From Paramecium pentaurelia (lineage: Eukaryota; Ciliophora; Oligohymenophorea; Peniculida; Parameciidae), in the NCBI GenBank assembly GCA_905183005.1, contig CAJJDO010000081.1, forward strand, positions 316,212 to 380,211: DNA of 64,000 nt. The letters are read 5' to 3'. Below the pieces are notes generated by a model. The model did no database searches, was not told the origin of the DNA, and saw only the letters and a program-made list of their open reading frames with translations. The number at the start of each line of letters is the position of its first letter. Position 1 is the first letter of the stretch. Both the position numbers and the translations under genes were made by a program. Positions 38,660 through 50,233 of the stretch are shown in pieces.

Positions 38660-38769
38660 ATTAATTAATGAAGAATGTAAATTTTAGAGAACTTGAAATT
38701 AAGAATAATAACATAAAGGAAGTCCAACAAAAAATAAATGTAAAAATCTTGTCTTATAAATTTATAATA

Positions 38770-39471
38770 TCAGCAACAGCTCTATTAATCAAATCTTTAT
38801 ATAATACCTCATTTTTAGGTTTATCTTTTGGTTAAGGTGTCTTTAAATTGAGGTTTTATTTGTCATCATTAGCTTACATCTTAGATAGAGTTTAAATGAT
38901 TCTCTAAGCCAAATTATGGAAAGTTTCATTGATATTCAAGTTGCTCTTAGCTGAAGTCTCAAAGAATGGAATATTAAATTATTATGACAACTTCTTGCCT
39001 TCTTCTAATGTAACCTATCTTTCTGCAGACATATCAGCCTTGTTACCAACCAATACCAATTGTACATCGCTCGAATTCGTATTCTCTTGTATTGACTTTA
39101 TCATAATTAACTTTTTCTTACCCTCAACCATCCATCCACATTCTAAAACGATTGTCTATCAATTACACTATATGATAAGATCACCTACACTTAATAATTA
39201 TTTCTACTCCTTAAGCTCCCTTGTAATAAGTTTTTGTTATATTTCTGAATCTCTCTTAACCTGCAGTGTCCCAAATTTACAATTTCAGCTTCTTCCCATC
39301 TACATCAATAGTCTTGATCTTAAAATCTACTCCTAAAGTGGCCATATGAGTTATCGAAAACTTTGCATCACAAAATTAAGACAAGATATTTGTCTTACCA
39401 ACTCCTGAATCTCCAATCACAATAACCTTAACCAACCAATCATAATCTTATGAATTCGCTTATCTACTCAT
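38770..39471 (-). CDS. Rab-family small GTPase, Rab8-like
   Basis: 208 residues; introns on plus coordinates 39185-39207 (23 nt), 39096-39121 (26) and 38782-38807 (26). All G boxes are present: GDSGVGKTNIL (P-loop, about 21-31), LGVDFKIK (effector, with the switch I Thr), WDTAGQERF, VGNKADM and ETSAKS. LGVDFKIKTIDVDGKKLKLQIWD is closest by eye to the Rab8/Rab10 group. The last intron decides the tail: spliced, the protein ends KPKNESCC, a double-Cys geranylgeranylation site; unspliced, it would read on without one. Role: membrane-bound switch in exocytic traffic towards plasma membrane or cilium (family knowledge). Confidence 0.94.
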
Positions 39472-39936
39472 CAGAATTCAATATTTTAAATTTTTAATAT
39501 AATCAAAACAAATTCATACACTCAATCTCTACATAATTGTTTTCTTATCTAATAAACTAATAATTTAATTACATATACAATAAAATACTTCATCAATCAT
39601 TTTAATCCTCCTAATCTAGTTATTATTCCATATAAACAATTACATACAATTATATAATAAATAAATAAGATTCTTAAATTTCATTCCATTTTTAACCAAC
39701 TGGACTTAATCTAAATATAATTCATTTATTTTTATATATATATACTATTTATAGAAATAAGTAATGAACCTTTAATAATAATAATTAAATGAAAAATATC
39801 TGCCTTAAACAAACTTAATATATATATATAAATTTTCAAAATATTAATTATCCTTTATAAAAATCTTAAATGATTGATGAATTTAAAATTTCTTGATATC
39901 TAAATATATTTACAACAATATATAATATAAATATGA
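39472..39936. other. intergenic spacer
   Basis: 465 nt between the Rab start and the cytochrome b5 stop (both minus). AT-rich with short repeats such as aataaataaataa near the 3' end of the b5 gene. No gene supported. Confidence 0.5.
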
Positions 39937-40630
39937 TCAGAATAAAAATAAATAAATAAATATAAACAATACAATTATGATAAACATTATTAAGACATAA
40001 TTAGTTGGTGCTTATTTTTCCTTTTTTTTTGGTTTAATGCCTTTGATTTAATTATATATTTTTTACCAACTATCATACCAACTTATAAATCATTCATTAT
40101 TTAATGAGCATATTAAGAATGATTGATTCTGTGAAAGAATTTAGATGCATCATCTCCTGCTTAATCTAATAACAACTTCATTCCTCCAGGATGCTCAGCC
40201 ATGAAATCAGTAACATCATAAACATCATCATCAATTACAATCCAAGCATCATCTGATGTGTTATGGAATTCTAATTCTTCCCAAGTTATTTATTTGTATG
40301 GATTTTTAATCTGTATTTTGAATTTACTTTTACTCTCTATTTTCTCTATTTAAGTAACTGAGCATAATTATGAGGTGGTGGTTCATCTGTTAATTGTCCA
40401 ACTATTCTAGATGCAAGAATAGACCTAGCATAATTAGAATGATTATATTCTAAGAATTATTCTGTAGCATCTTTGGCACCACATTTCCTTAAGATTTCCT
40501 CTCCTCCTGGATGTTTATCCAAATAAGTAGTCACATCATAGACCATTCCTTCAATAACAACCCATAAAGAAGATCGTTTAAAGTGCTTTATCAATTCTTT
40601 CCATGAAATTATGGGATATTCTGAACTCAT
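39937..40630 (-). CDS. tandem cytochrome b5 protein, tail-anchored
   Basis: 214 residues; introns 40311-40333 (23 nt) and 40041-40066 (26) on plus coordinates. Two heme-binding b5 domains follow each other. Domain 1 (about 5-80) has ISWKELIKHF, YLDKHPGGEEIL and FLEYNHSNYA; domain 2 (about 103-175) has ITWEELEFH, FMAEHPGGMKLL and FFHRINHSQYA. Both keep the HPGG histidine and the second axial histidine (NHS). A basic linker (KPKKKEKQ) and one terminal helix, YVLIMFIIIVLFIFIYLFLF, follow, so it is a tail-anchored ER or outer-mitochondrial protein. The second intron is required to expose this helix. Role: electron donor in lipid desaturation or similar microsomal reactions (family inference). Two fused b5 domains on one anchor are unusual. 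Confidence 0.92.
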
Positions 40631-40797
40631 AAATTATTAAATTATCTTTAATTATGGATATTCCTTTAAAAAAAGTAAATGATAGAAATACTTCTCTATA
40701 TTGACTTAATAATTTTTTAAGAATTACAATTTACAAAACATGATTAACATTATGTTGTTTCTTTTAAATTGTTTTATTAATTCAATTTTAATATTTA

Positions 40798-42615
40798 ATG
40801 ATTCAAAACTCAGCTACTTAAAAGACTTTATCTATAAATAGTCCAAAGCATTTTGGAACAATATTTAAACGCAACTTGACTCTAGAAGATTAGAGATTAA
40901 AATCTATCTATCTCAAAGATAAGGAAACGATGTTTGAAGAAATTTAGTAACTTAAGCAGGAGAAGAATAATCTGATTTAAACTATACGCAAATAACAATC
41001 TTAGTTATAATATTTCAAGAAAGAAGTAACATAATTTTAAAGAGATGAAGCAAGTCCAACATATAATTATACAAGATTAAAATAAAGTTATTTAGAGAGA
41101 TTAGCTTCAATTTAGGTATTAATTGGATAGTCTATTTAGGAAGAGAACTAAAAATTGAAAGAGGAATTAGGTTAGACTCAAAATTATTTAAAATAACTCA
41201 AAAACCCTGTTGAATAATAAAATATGGACATTTATTGTATGTAATTGTCTGATGACAATGTACATCTTACAAAAATATTGGAATAAATTGAGAAATAAAA
41301 TGATGAGCTTTAAGTAAGCATATAATCTAGCAACTTTAGAAAATGAATAATAAATTGACGATCAAATTGAATGCACAAACTGTTTAATGTTAGAAACTAA
41401 GAGGGTTAAACCAATAATTACTTTTAGAAATTGATATTTTAAGAAGAAAATATATTTTATATGATAACAAACCTTCATAAAGGGACATTTAGAAGGTGGA
41501 TGAGAAAGTAGTAATTGAATTAGAATAAGCTAAAATTGATATAAGAAATTATCAATAGAAAATAAAACATTGGGAGAATAAATATAATAGTTAATTATTG
41601 GAAGATTAAGAAAAAATAATATATTTAGAAAAAAAAAATAAAGAACTTTAAAAGTAACTTTCAAATTTAGAATTGTAATTTGAATAAGAAAAGTAATAAT
41701 ACTAATAAATGCAATAATAATTTTAATAATAAAGATATTTGAGAAGAACAGTTGTATTAAAAAATCCTTAATTTTTTGATGAATAGGAATAAAAGAATAA
41801 TGAAAATGATATATAAATAAAAAAGAATACATTAGTAGATAAAAATGATGTTTTACCTATTGCAAAGAAAGTACGTTTAAGATTGATTGGTCTTAAAATG
41901 TCATTAAATGATGTAGAAAAGTATCTTTTAACAAGTGATAATTTGACTTTTAATTAAATAGAAGAAAATTTACATTAAAGTATTTTTGGTTTAGAAGATT
42001 CAAATGAAATACATATGTTAGCAGGCTACTTAGCTGATATTGAAGATGAAAATGAGAGTACTACAAGTAGTAGAGTTAGAAGTATATTTAAAACATTAAT
42101 GGAAAATTATATCATTTTAAATCATTAATAATTAGATACAATAAATTTTACTATTATGAATAAAAAATAAGAAATTTAAGAAATATTAATGAAAAAATAT
42201 CCAGAAACATTTACAAATGGATATATGAAAATTGAAGTAATAAATAATATATTATAAATAGATTTATCTTGATATATTAAATCAATTAGATATACATTTT
42301 AGTAAAATAGAGATAGATCATTTATAAGCTCTTATTACTAAATAAAATCGTTCTCCTAGAATTCTTCTATAATAAATTTATGCTCCCTTCTATATTCCAG
42401 AAATTTAATTAAATAGTAATCCAAATATAGATGATGATGAATTAGCAAATCCTCTAATTGGTGAGAATCCAATGTTATCTGAGAATCCTTTATTCTCTGA
42501 AAATCAAATGTCAGTATCACTCGAAGATCATGAATAAATGAGTGTTTTAGATATTAAAATGTGTAATTCTCAAGAATTAAGAAAGAAAAGTTAATCTGAA
42601 TTACCTTAAGTTTGA
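40798..42615 (+). CDS. coiled-coil protein with helical carboxyl domain
   Basis: 588 residues; introns 41314-41339 (26 nt) and 42237-42261 (25). Residues about 20-330 are Gln/Glu/Lys-rich coiled coil. From about 355 the sequence becomes a structured helical region: AKKVRLRLIGLKMSLNDVEKYLL, then LAGYLADIEDENES and a repeat-like IYLDILNQLDIHFSKIEI. The spacing of acidic and hydrophobic residues recalls EF-hand-like helices, but no canonical calcium loop is visible. The carboxyl end is acidic with NPMLSENPLFSENQ. Probably cytoskeletal or ciliary; not recognised further. Divergent from the cytochrome b5 gene, 167 nt apart. Confidence 0.75.
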
Positions 42616-43292
42616 TTATAATATATTAATTAAATTTTAAAAACCATATCAATTAGTCTATTATTATTATTGGAATATCATATACATATATATGTAATCT
42701 CAAATTGATGATATTATTATGAAGTATAGAAATAAGAAAAATCAATTTACAAAAAATAAAGTTCTTCTTGTAGTTAATAGCTACTTTGATATATCAAAAA
42801 TATATAGAGACAAGTTTTTATTATATATAAGAAACTTTTATTATATAAACAATTTATGGTGATATTACTTGAATGAAATCACAAAAATATTATTATTTTA
42901 TAAATTAATACAATTAAATATAATGGCTTAGTATATTTTAAATTATTGTCTTTCTCAATCATAATCTATATAAGAATATGACATATAATATAAAAAGATT
43001 AATATTTTTGAATTTCAATACATTATTTACTTGAATTGCTTTTTTTATAATATATTGTTGAATATACAAGGATCTTTTTTAATTTTTAATAATGTTTCAA
43101 TAAATAAAGAGTTATATTGATTTTCAAAATATTTAGAAACCAAGATCTAATTTTGAATATAAAAACTTGTAAATGTCTGATATTAATTTAATCAATTTCA
43201 TTTCATTTTTAAAATAAGATTTTTAAACAAATTACCTGAATTTTTTTCAGATTAAAATAAATTAATAAACCAAAATCACATTACCATTTCTG
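42616..43292. other. intergenic spacer
   Basis: 677 nt. One frame of 65 codons from an ATG at 42923 to TGA at 43118-43120 exists (MAQYILNYCLSQSQ...), but its length is within chance for this code and base composition, so I do not call it a gene. Confidence 0.45.
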
Positions 43293-44063
43293 ATGTACTC
43301 AAATTCTCATTTCTATAAACCTCCATATTACCCTTATCCATACACTCATTTTTAATACCCTACTATGTACAATCCCTTTTATTTACAATATCATAACTAA
43401 ATCCATTAATTTAAACCAACTGTGTTCCATTAAGTACCATAACCTGTTCAACAATAAAATTATATCACTATTTCAGATGATGAAGATAGCATACCTAAAA
43501 AGGAAATACCACAACAATCTTCTTCTTAACCAGTTCAAAGTTTGTAAACTTAAAAACAGATAGTGAGAATGCTTGATTTGGATAATCTTGAATCTTAAGG
43601 TAAGCTATATGATGGTGAAAGTTCATCTCTACCTTCATTACCAAAACGAATTATTTAAAAACCCCAAAAACTTATATACAAGTAATAGAAGAAAAGAAAG
43701 CATAAATGTAAGAGATAGCCTGTAAAAAAACCATTTCGATATATTAAATAAGTCTAAATTAGTAAAACTAGATAATAACTTGATATACCCTAATCCAGTG
43801 TTAAAGTAAGATTAATTAAAGTTTATGAGAAGAATGAGGATTAATGTAAGTACCATTTATCATTAATTATAGTTTTGAAGCTCTTTGAAATGTTAAAACT
43901 ATATTTTCCTTAGGCTAATGATGAAGATGTTGCTACTATCCTCAATATCTGTGACAAAAACTATACAAAAGCTGAATTACTGATACAAGAAAGTAAATGT
44001 TTCATTTAGTAAATGTAATTTTATAATCCTAAATTAAGCATTCAAAGATCAACAATTTCATGA
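43293..44063 (+). CDS. CUE-like ubiquitin-binding domain protein
   Basis: 247 residues with one 27-nt intron (43846-43872), a multiple of three that contains no stop. Removal brings FLKLFEMLKLYFPQ together. The N-terminal 55 residues are Tyr/Pro/Gln/His-rich (HFYKPPYYPYPYTHFQYP). The middle has an acidic SDDEDS patch and very basic runs (KQQKKRKHKCKRQPVKK), which may be nuclear localisation signals. At about 185-225 lies MLKLYFPQANDEDVATILNIC, which fits a CUE helix bundle (M/L-F-P and a later Leu-Leu-like pair, AELLIQE). A ubiquitin-linked adaptor role is inferred from that domain only. Confidence 0.65.
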
Positions 44064-44799
44064 AACTACTTATAGAAATGAATTTTTAAATATATATATT
44101 TAATTATATATAAAAAAATTAAACAAGATGACTAATAGTTTATTTTTATAAAGATAAGAAATTTGAGAAATCATAATCAATTTTTAATTTATTTAAAGGT
44201 ATTAAGAAATCATTAAATCTAAAAATTAAAACTCTATTTTTTCTATGATTCTTTTTAATTAACGCTTTAATTTAAATGAAGAATGAATATATCGATATGT
44301 ATCAACATAATAATATTAATAAGAATTAACATTTGATGTTATTGAAATTATATAATTTAGTATTGCACTTTGAAATACAGAAGACAATTATATTTTACAA
44401 TTATTTAAAAATATACATATTGAGAGATTCTTTGAATTAGAATTTGAGGTATTAATAGACATATAAATGTTATATTGGTTTATTTGATTATAATAAAGTA
44501 TATGAATAGAAGAGATGAATTATCCTTAATATCATTATTTTTGTGTATTTTTAATTTAGAGTAATGAATCTGGATTTGTAAGAAATAAATTAGTTTAATT
44601 TATATATGATCTAATATTTATGACCTTTTTAGAATAATTAATGTGCTTCTGATTTTAGAATATTTATTATGTGTGAATAATAATTAATTGATAATATATA
44701 TTTATTAATTATAATTATTAATTATTTCTTCAGCATTTTCAGTGACAGCAAATAAATTCCTAATTTGATGATAATTTAGTATTATTTAAAAAGAATTAA
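44064..44799. other. spacer with possible lost exons
   Basis: A frame of 80 codons (44276-44518) and a second protein-like block, NESGFVRNKLVQFIYDLIFMTF (about 44560-44635), lie upstream of the PAS-like gene, as does a readable stretch directly before its ATG (INSQFDDNLVLFKKN). I could not join them with short introns. They may be remains of a longer N-terminus or chance frames. Confidence 0.3.
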
Positions 44800-45780
44800 A
44801 TGTTTATAAGCACACTAAACTTACTATTAGAACTTAGAAAAAACAGTCTAGAATTAGATATCATATAATAACATTTATAATAGCATAGTTTAATGAATGA
44901 AATAGAAATTAATACATTAATAAATTTAACATAATAAATAAAGGAATCAGTCACAGATGATAAATAGAGAGTTAAAATTCTAAATGAAACTAATTCTATT
45001 TTATAAGTAATATTACAAGAAAAAAGGAATGCAAATTCTAATACTAATAACTTTTTAAATTATATATAATAAAGCAATTAAAATAATATTGGTATAGCTA
45101 TACTTAACAATAATGGACAATTCAGTAAGATTATAATAATTTATATCTAGTTTTGACTGATTAGCTTACAAGAAGTATTCTTGAATTAAATATATTGAAA
45201 TTAGAAGCAATTAACTTTTTTTCATTAATTAGTAAAGTTTCATTAAATAAGTTGGGTGAACAATTCAAAGATTGCTGTCTTTTATAGAATGGGAATGTTA
45301 AATAAACATTTTAATTCACCATATATTCAAAAAGAAATAAATAAAAAAGTATATAATATTTGAAACAAATTGCAAAAGATAAAGAAAAGAGGAAATAAAA
45401 GAAATCTACAACAAAAAGTAATTTATTATTATTATATTATAATAGATGCTGAACATATATAGTAAGAGTTAATATTGATGGCTAAATACTTAAAATCTTT
45501 GTAAATTACAATATAAAAAACAAATCTAGAATTACATGATGATTTTATAGAATCTTTTAAAGATTCAAATGATATACTATTACATAATTTATCTTCATTA
45601 ATACCTAATAAGTTTAATTAAGTAGCTGTTTGTGAGATATTTGAATTGGATTAACATCTTAATTTTAATGTTGAAGATTTATTATCTGATCCATATATTA
45701 AAAAAAATGAAGTGAAATGGATTAAATTAGTTAAGAAATTGAGTTGTTAATATTAAACTTATGAAGATTACATTATATGA
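44800..45780 (+). CDS. PAS-like domain protein, 5' end uncertain
   Basis: 308 residues with introns 45125-45150 (26 nt) and 45418-45445 (28). Residues about 1-85 are Gln/Asn/Leu-rich and helical. From about 95 the segment IGIAILNNNGQFILTDQLTRSILEL resembles the start of a PAS fold (G-I-x-x-x-x-x-x-G-x-I/F...N/D). A basic linker (KDKEKRKQKKSTTKN) and an unrecognised carboxyl region with FIESFKDSNDILLHNLSSLIP follow. The start at 44800 is the first clear ATG in the frame, but the frame is open for about 60 nt upstream, so an earlier exon may exist. In ciliates PAS modules often sit in larger membrane or signalling proteins, so this could be a truncated member. Confidence 0.55.
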
Positions 45781-45840
45781 GTATTTATATTATTTAATAA
45801 TGATTTTTAATAAAAATAAAAATTCTAAACAATTTAATTA

Positions 45841-47044
45841 ATGATTAAGACAGTCTATGTGAATATACCTTCATATATTGAAGACTCTAATTATAGATAT
45901 AAGATGCCAAAACCTTAACTTAAGATTGAAGGTAGAGGAAATGGTATAAAGACTAACATTATGAATTTGCATGAGATAGCAAAAGCTTTAAATTGTCATG
46001 ATCAATGTTTTGACATTTATTTAACTTAGATCCTTTGAAATATTTAGGTTTCGAGTTTGGTTCTTAAACTTCTTATAAATTTAAAAATGACAACGATGTG
46101 ACTTGTATTATAAATGGTGCCTTTTAAGATGATTAAATAAGAAAATAATTGGATAAATTCATTGAGAAATATATACTTTGTTAAAAATGTAGATATCCAG
46201 AGATGTATATGAAAATCAAAGGAGGTAAGATAATTTATGGACAATGTGACTCATGTGGACATGTTAGTGATTTGGATAACACACATAGATTAGCAAGTTA
46301 TATTTTAAAGAATCCTCCTGGTGGAAATTAATCAATAAAGAATGGATAGGATGAAGTTCAGATGATTAATAGTGAAGGATAAAGTGGAAATAAAGAAGAT
46401 AAATAAAAAAAGAAGAAAATTGTGGCTGCAGAAGTAGGATTGGACTCTGAATTGCTAGAAACATTTTTAATATAAATAAGAGACACTTATAATAGATTGG
46501 TTGTTAATGAAAAAATAGATAATGATGTTGCTGATATGATGATAACTCAAGATATAAAGAAATTCAATTTAGATAGACATCTTAAAGATAGAGTTTGTTA
46601 TTTAATATTTTAAAGCATGTTTGATGAAAATCCAACAAAAGCTTTTGAAAGAAATTATGAATTGTTAACTACTTATTTTAATGATCTAGATCCTTAATTA
46701 GCATAATGTCATATGATTTTAAATATTTAATACTTGATGAAGAAACGAAATATAGATGATAAATATTTTGGAACAGTATTAAAAGGATTTTATGATTACT
46801 CTTATGTTGAGGAATAATATTTAATTAAATGGTTTGAGAATTCTGAAGAATGGAAAAATGAAGCACAACAAGATTTCTTATATAATGAATAATTGGACAA
46901 TCATTATAGAAAATTGAGTGAACCTATGATTAATTGGATGAAGTATAATAATTAATTTTATCATAATTTAGATCCTAAACAGGATAAGAAGAAGAGTATT
47001 ATGAAGAAGAAGTTGAAGATGAACAAGCAGATTAATAATAATGA
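45841..47044 (+). CDS. EIF5: translation initiation factor eIF5
   Basis: 383 residues; introns 46007-46029 (23 nt) and 46943-46971 (29). The GTPase-activating N-terminus is typical: YRYKMPKPQLKIEGRGNGIKT (with the RYKMP and G-x-GNGIKT signature), then PLKYLGFEFGSQTSY, followed by a zinc ribbon, LCQKCRYPEM..CDSCGH, and LASYILKNPPG. The usual catalytic Arg near the N-terminus is not at its common place (VYVNIPSYIEDSNYRY), though Arg 19 is in YRYKMP. A Lys-rich linker leads to a W2/MIF4G-like domain ending in an acidic tail (EEEYYEEEVEDEQAD), reached only after removing the 29-nt intron. Role: GAP for eIF2-GTP in the 43S complex and scaffold for eIF1/eIF3. Confidence 0.95.
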
Positions 47045-47218
47045 AACATTTGTTGATGTTCATTTATTATTGTAAAAATTCATAATAAACTCTATATATA
47101 ATATTAAATTATTATCTCTTATTTTATGTTTCTGAAATAATTGTATATTGTTTTTTTTTTATGTAAAACTCAAAACTAAAATAGAAACTTAAAAAATAGT
47201 TATTATTATTTAAAATAT

Positions 47219-47224
47219 AAAAAA
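47219..47224 (-). terminator. RNA polymerase III oligo-T terminator
   Basis: On the minus strand six T residues follow immediately after the tRNA discriminator base, the standard Pol III stop signal. Confidence 0.8.
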
Positions 47225-47297
47225 TGGGAACAATGGGGATCGAACCCATGACATTAAGATCTTCAGTCTTACGCTCTCCCAACTGAGCTATACTCCC
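47225..47297 (-). tRNA. tRNA-Phe (anticodon GAA)
   Basis: 73 nt, no intron. On the minus strand it folds as acceptor GGGAGTA with TGTTCCC (including two G-U pairs), D-arm GCTC...GAGC, anticodon stem TAAGA/TCTTA with loop CTGAAGA (anticodon GAA), variable loop of 5 and T-arm ATGGG-TTCGATC-CCCAT. Internal boxes A (tagctcagttgg) and B (ggttcgatccc) are intact, and CCA is not encoded. It lies between the convergent eIF5 and unknown protein genes. Confidence 0.95.
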
Positions 47298-47518
47298 AAA
47301 GTTAATAGTTATTGTGTATTTCACTTAATGAAGTAGCCAAACAAAAATTATTTAAATTCTTTTTCTATATGGCAATTATAATGTTTAAATTGAAAATAAT
47401 ATTTATTTAATGCAACCATTATGTAATTATATTTTAGAGATATTCACTAAATGGATTCAGAATAAGTATACAATATATATCAGTTATCATATTGAAAATA
47501 ACAATTATCTTATTTAAT

Positions 47519-48346
47519 TCAATTAACTTTTATGGAGTTTTTACTTTGATCTTTTAAGACAGAGTTACTGAGTTTAGAATTACTTTTTTATTAGTATTAC
47601 TTTAAATTTTCATCAAATGAATCACCATAGAAACTATTAGGACTCCAAATTTAAGGTTATGAATGCTTATGCATTTCACTAAAATAAAATATAATTTATA
47701 CGTAAAACTTAAAATTTATGATGGATGATCATTAAAATATCCAGGAGAATACTTATTAGGCACAAATATTTTTAAAGCTTTAAGCCTTTTTTATTAATTT
47801 ATTTTCTTCTATAAACCAGTTTAAGAATCTAATAACATTTTGTATCTTTATTCAGAAAGTTGTTAATTGTACTCTTTCCAATACTCCTTGAATTGCTTTT
47901 CTTTTTTACTTAATTAGCTTTCAGGAACATTTCCAAAACATCTTCCATCCAAAAACTAATTTTTTCCAGTCTTTACTAAAGAATACTATTTAATATACTG
48001 TCTTTTAGACCTTTTTCAAGATTTCTTTAAGGGGCAATAATATGTCGTTTAAGGAAATCATCAATCAATGGTTCTTTGCATAAAAAGATATCTAAATCCT
48101 TTCCAAATGGTCTCCCTTACAATTTATTTTGAGAATTGAATACTAAATTTGATTTAAAATTACACCTTTTCTCTCAATTGTTTTATATTTATCTAAATCA
48201 GCAATTTCTTTTTGTCTTTTCTTTTTTGTATCCCTGTAACTATAAATAACATCCTTTTTATGCTATTCATTAGATTATCTAAGTAGGTCTTGAAGTTCAG
48301 ACATTCGAAGAGGAGGCAATGAATACTTCTTATCATTATCATTCAT
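47519..48346 (-). CDS. Lys/Gln-rich unknown protein
   Basis: 252 residues from four exons; three introns each of 23 nt (plus coordinates 48143-48165, 47976-47998, 47679-47701). The N-terminus is MNDNDKKYSLPPLRMSELQ followed by a charged helix (KKKRQKEIADLDKYKTIERK). The centre has GRPFGKDLDIFLCKEPLIDDF and KTGKNQFLDGRCFGNVPESQ, then a coiled-coil stretch (KKEKQFKEYWKEYNQQLSEQR) and a polar tail containing IWSPNSFYGDSFDEN. No domain is recognised. The consistent coding signal across all four exons makes the gene itself credible. It starts 96 nt from the divergent DcpS gene. Confidence 0.65.
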
Positions 48347-48442
48347 TGAAATATGTGTTAATTACTATTCTAATGAAATTTAGTTGTTTTATTAAAAGAA
48401 TATGGAAATTATTATTAAATATATATATATATACTTAATCAA

Positions 48443-49243
48443 ATGAATAATGAATTACTTCAACAATTTAGACCTTCATAAATGATCAATTGGGATGATA
48501 ATACAAAGAAGCTTATATTATTGGGTAATTTGAATAATTAATGCGCAATTCTTATATTATAGAAGAAACCTTTTGAAAAGAAAGTTCAGCAACTATCATT
48601 TGATTAAGCACTTTAATATTTCCATAATGATATATATACAAAATACAATTGTCAAATGTTGAGTGATATTGATTGTGAATTGATATATCCTGCAAATTAG
48701 GTTCATATTGATAAATATTCAAAATCTGATTCAATTATCATAGAAGAAACCTATGATATGTATAAAGAATAATAAATTATATAAATGCCATTAGATTGGG
48801 TATATAATATATTAGAAAAGAAGAAAGAGGTTGAAAATATTGTATTTGAAAATCAAACATTTTTAATTCTTAAAGATTATGTTTTTGTGAATTCTCAAAG
48901 CTTAGATGATTTACATTTGTTGGCACTTCCATTTTAAAGAGATATAAAATCATTACGGGATTTAAATTAGGATCATATAGGTATGTTGGAAGATATGTAT
49001 ACTGAAGGTTTAAGAATAATATAGGAAAAATATAAATTAGAGTAAAAATTTATAAAAGTCTTTGTTCATTATCTTCCTTCTTTTTATCATTTTCATGTTC
49101 ATTTCACTCATTCAAGTCATATTGGATAAGCATTTCGAGATATTCCTCTTTTATAGATTATATAAAATATTAAATTAAAAAGCAATTACTATTAATCAGT
49201 TGCACTTTAATATATAACAAAAGTAAGAATTAATTAGGCTTGA
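48443..49243 (+). CDS. DCPS: m7GpppX diphosphatase (scavenger decapping enzyme DcpS)
   Basis: 266 residues, no intron. The carboxyl half carries the HIT-type active site: SLRDLNQDHIGML, then VFVHYLPSFYHFHVHFTHSS with H-x-H-x-H (YHFHVHF), the central His being the nucleophile of the family. PLDWVYNILEKKKEVENIVFEN corresponds to the cap-binding region before it. It is shorter than the human enzyme (337), mainly at the N-terminus. Role: hydrolyses the capped oligonucleotide left after 3'-5' mRNA decay. The presence of XRN1 in the same window gives both mRNA-decay ends, though they are 30 kb apart and not obviously co-regulated. Confidence 0.92.
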
Positions 49244-49300
49244 TTTAACGTATGAATTTTATATATTAAATCATAATATCCAAAACATATATAAATTATA

Positions 49301-50233
49301 ATGTCAAACAAATTCGTTTAAAAAGGAATATCAGAAATATAGAAGTATGCAAAAGCTCTTTTGGGAAACAAAAACTATGTCTAAAAGAAGCTAGCATAAG
49401 ATCCAAATTATTTCACTAAGTTAGCATAGGGTTAGAGTCCAAAATATCTATTAATTGGATGTTCTGATTCTAGAGCTCCTCCAAATGAATTGACAGAGAC
49501 CGAACCAGGTGAAATCTTCATTCATCGTAACATAGCTAATGTTGTCAACATTACAGACTTAAATGTAATCATTCTTAAGTCATCTTTAGTTAAATTGTGT
49601 AGTCTAATATGCTGTAGAACATCTAAAAGTTCATAACATCATTATTATGGGTCATACATATTGTGGAGGTGTAAAGGCAGCCATGTAATAAGACTCTGTA
49701 GGTGGTTTATTAGATCTTTGGCTCAATAATATCAAACATGTATATGAGAAGAATCAACATATTGTAAATCAATTTGAGAATGAGAATGATCGAGTAGCAT
49801 GCTTGTCTGGATTAAATGTTAGAGAATAAGTACTTAATATGTGGAAAAATCCAATAGTATAGAAATCTTGGGAAATTGGACATCGTATCTTATTTACTTA
49901 ATTTTTTTAGCTGTTATGGTACATGGATGGTTATTAAGAGTAGAAACAGGATATATTGAAGAATTGTAAGTAGATGAGAATATTCCTGAAAGTTTATCTG
50001 ATGTATTTAGATTGCATTTCAAAAGTGCTTAACAAGCAGCACAAAATCAGCAATCTAATTAATAATTAAATATTCCAACTTCTAATAGTTAGAAATTCTA
50101 ACAAATGTAAAATAAATTAGTAACAGAATTCTTGAAACATTCAAACCATTCTTAAGATTGTAATCATGATATGGTTAACAAAATTTCTGGTGCTCTTTAA
50201 GATGACCCCCATTTTAAAAAAGAAAATAAATGA
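49301..50233 (+). CDS. beta-class carbonic anhydrase
   Basis: 293 residues; introns 49565-49589 (25 nt) and 49885-49910 (26). Zinc ligands are visible: the Cys in IGCSDSRAPPNEL (with the Asp-Arg dyad), and His and Cys in IIIMGHTYCGGVKAAM. PGEIFIHRNIANVV is the conserved strand-loop. GLLDLWLNNIK and VMVHGWLLRVETG are typical for the class. After the enzyme core a tail of about 80 residues is Gln/Asn-rich and then His/Asp-containing (KHSNHSQDCNHDM), not part of the usual fold. No signal peptide is seen. Reaction: CO2 + H2O to bicarbonate, cytosolic or mitochondrial. Confidence 0.95.

Noticed and set aside
38929..39336. 135-codon plus-strand frame
   Set aside because: It is antisense to the Rab GTPase gene, whose G boxes and splice sites explain the sequence.
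41530..41832. 100-codon minus-strand frame rich in Phe and Ile
   Set aside because: Shadow of the coiled-coil gene at 40798-42615, whose Lys/Gln codons read as Phe/Ile-rich on the other strand.
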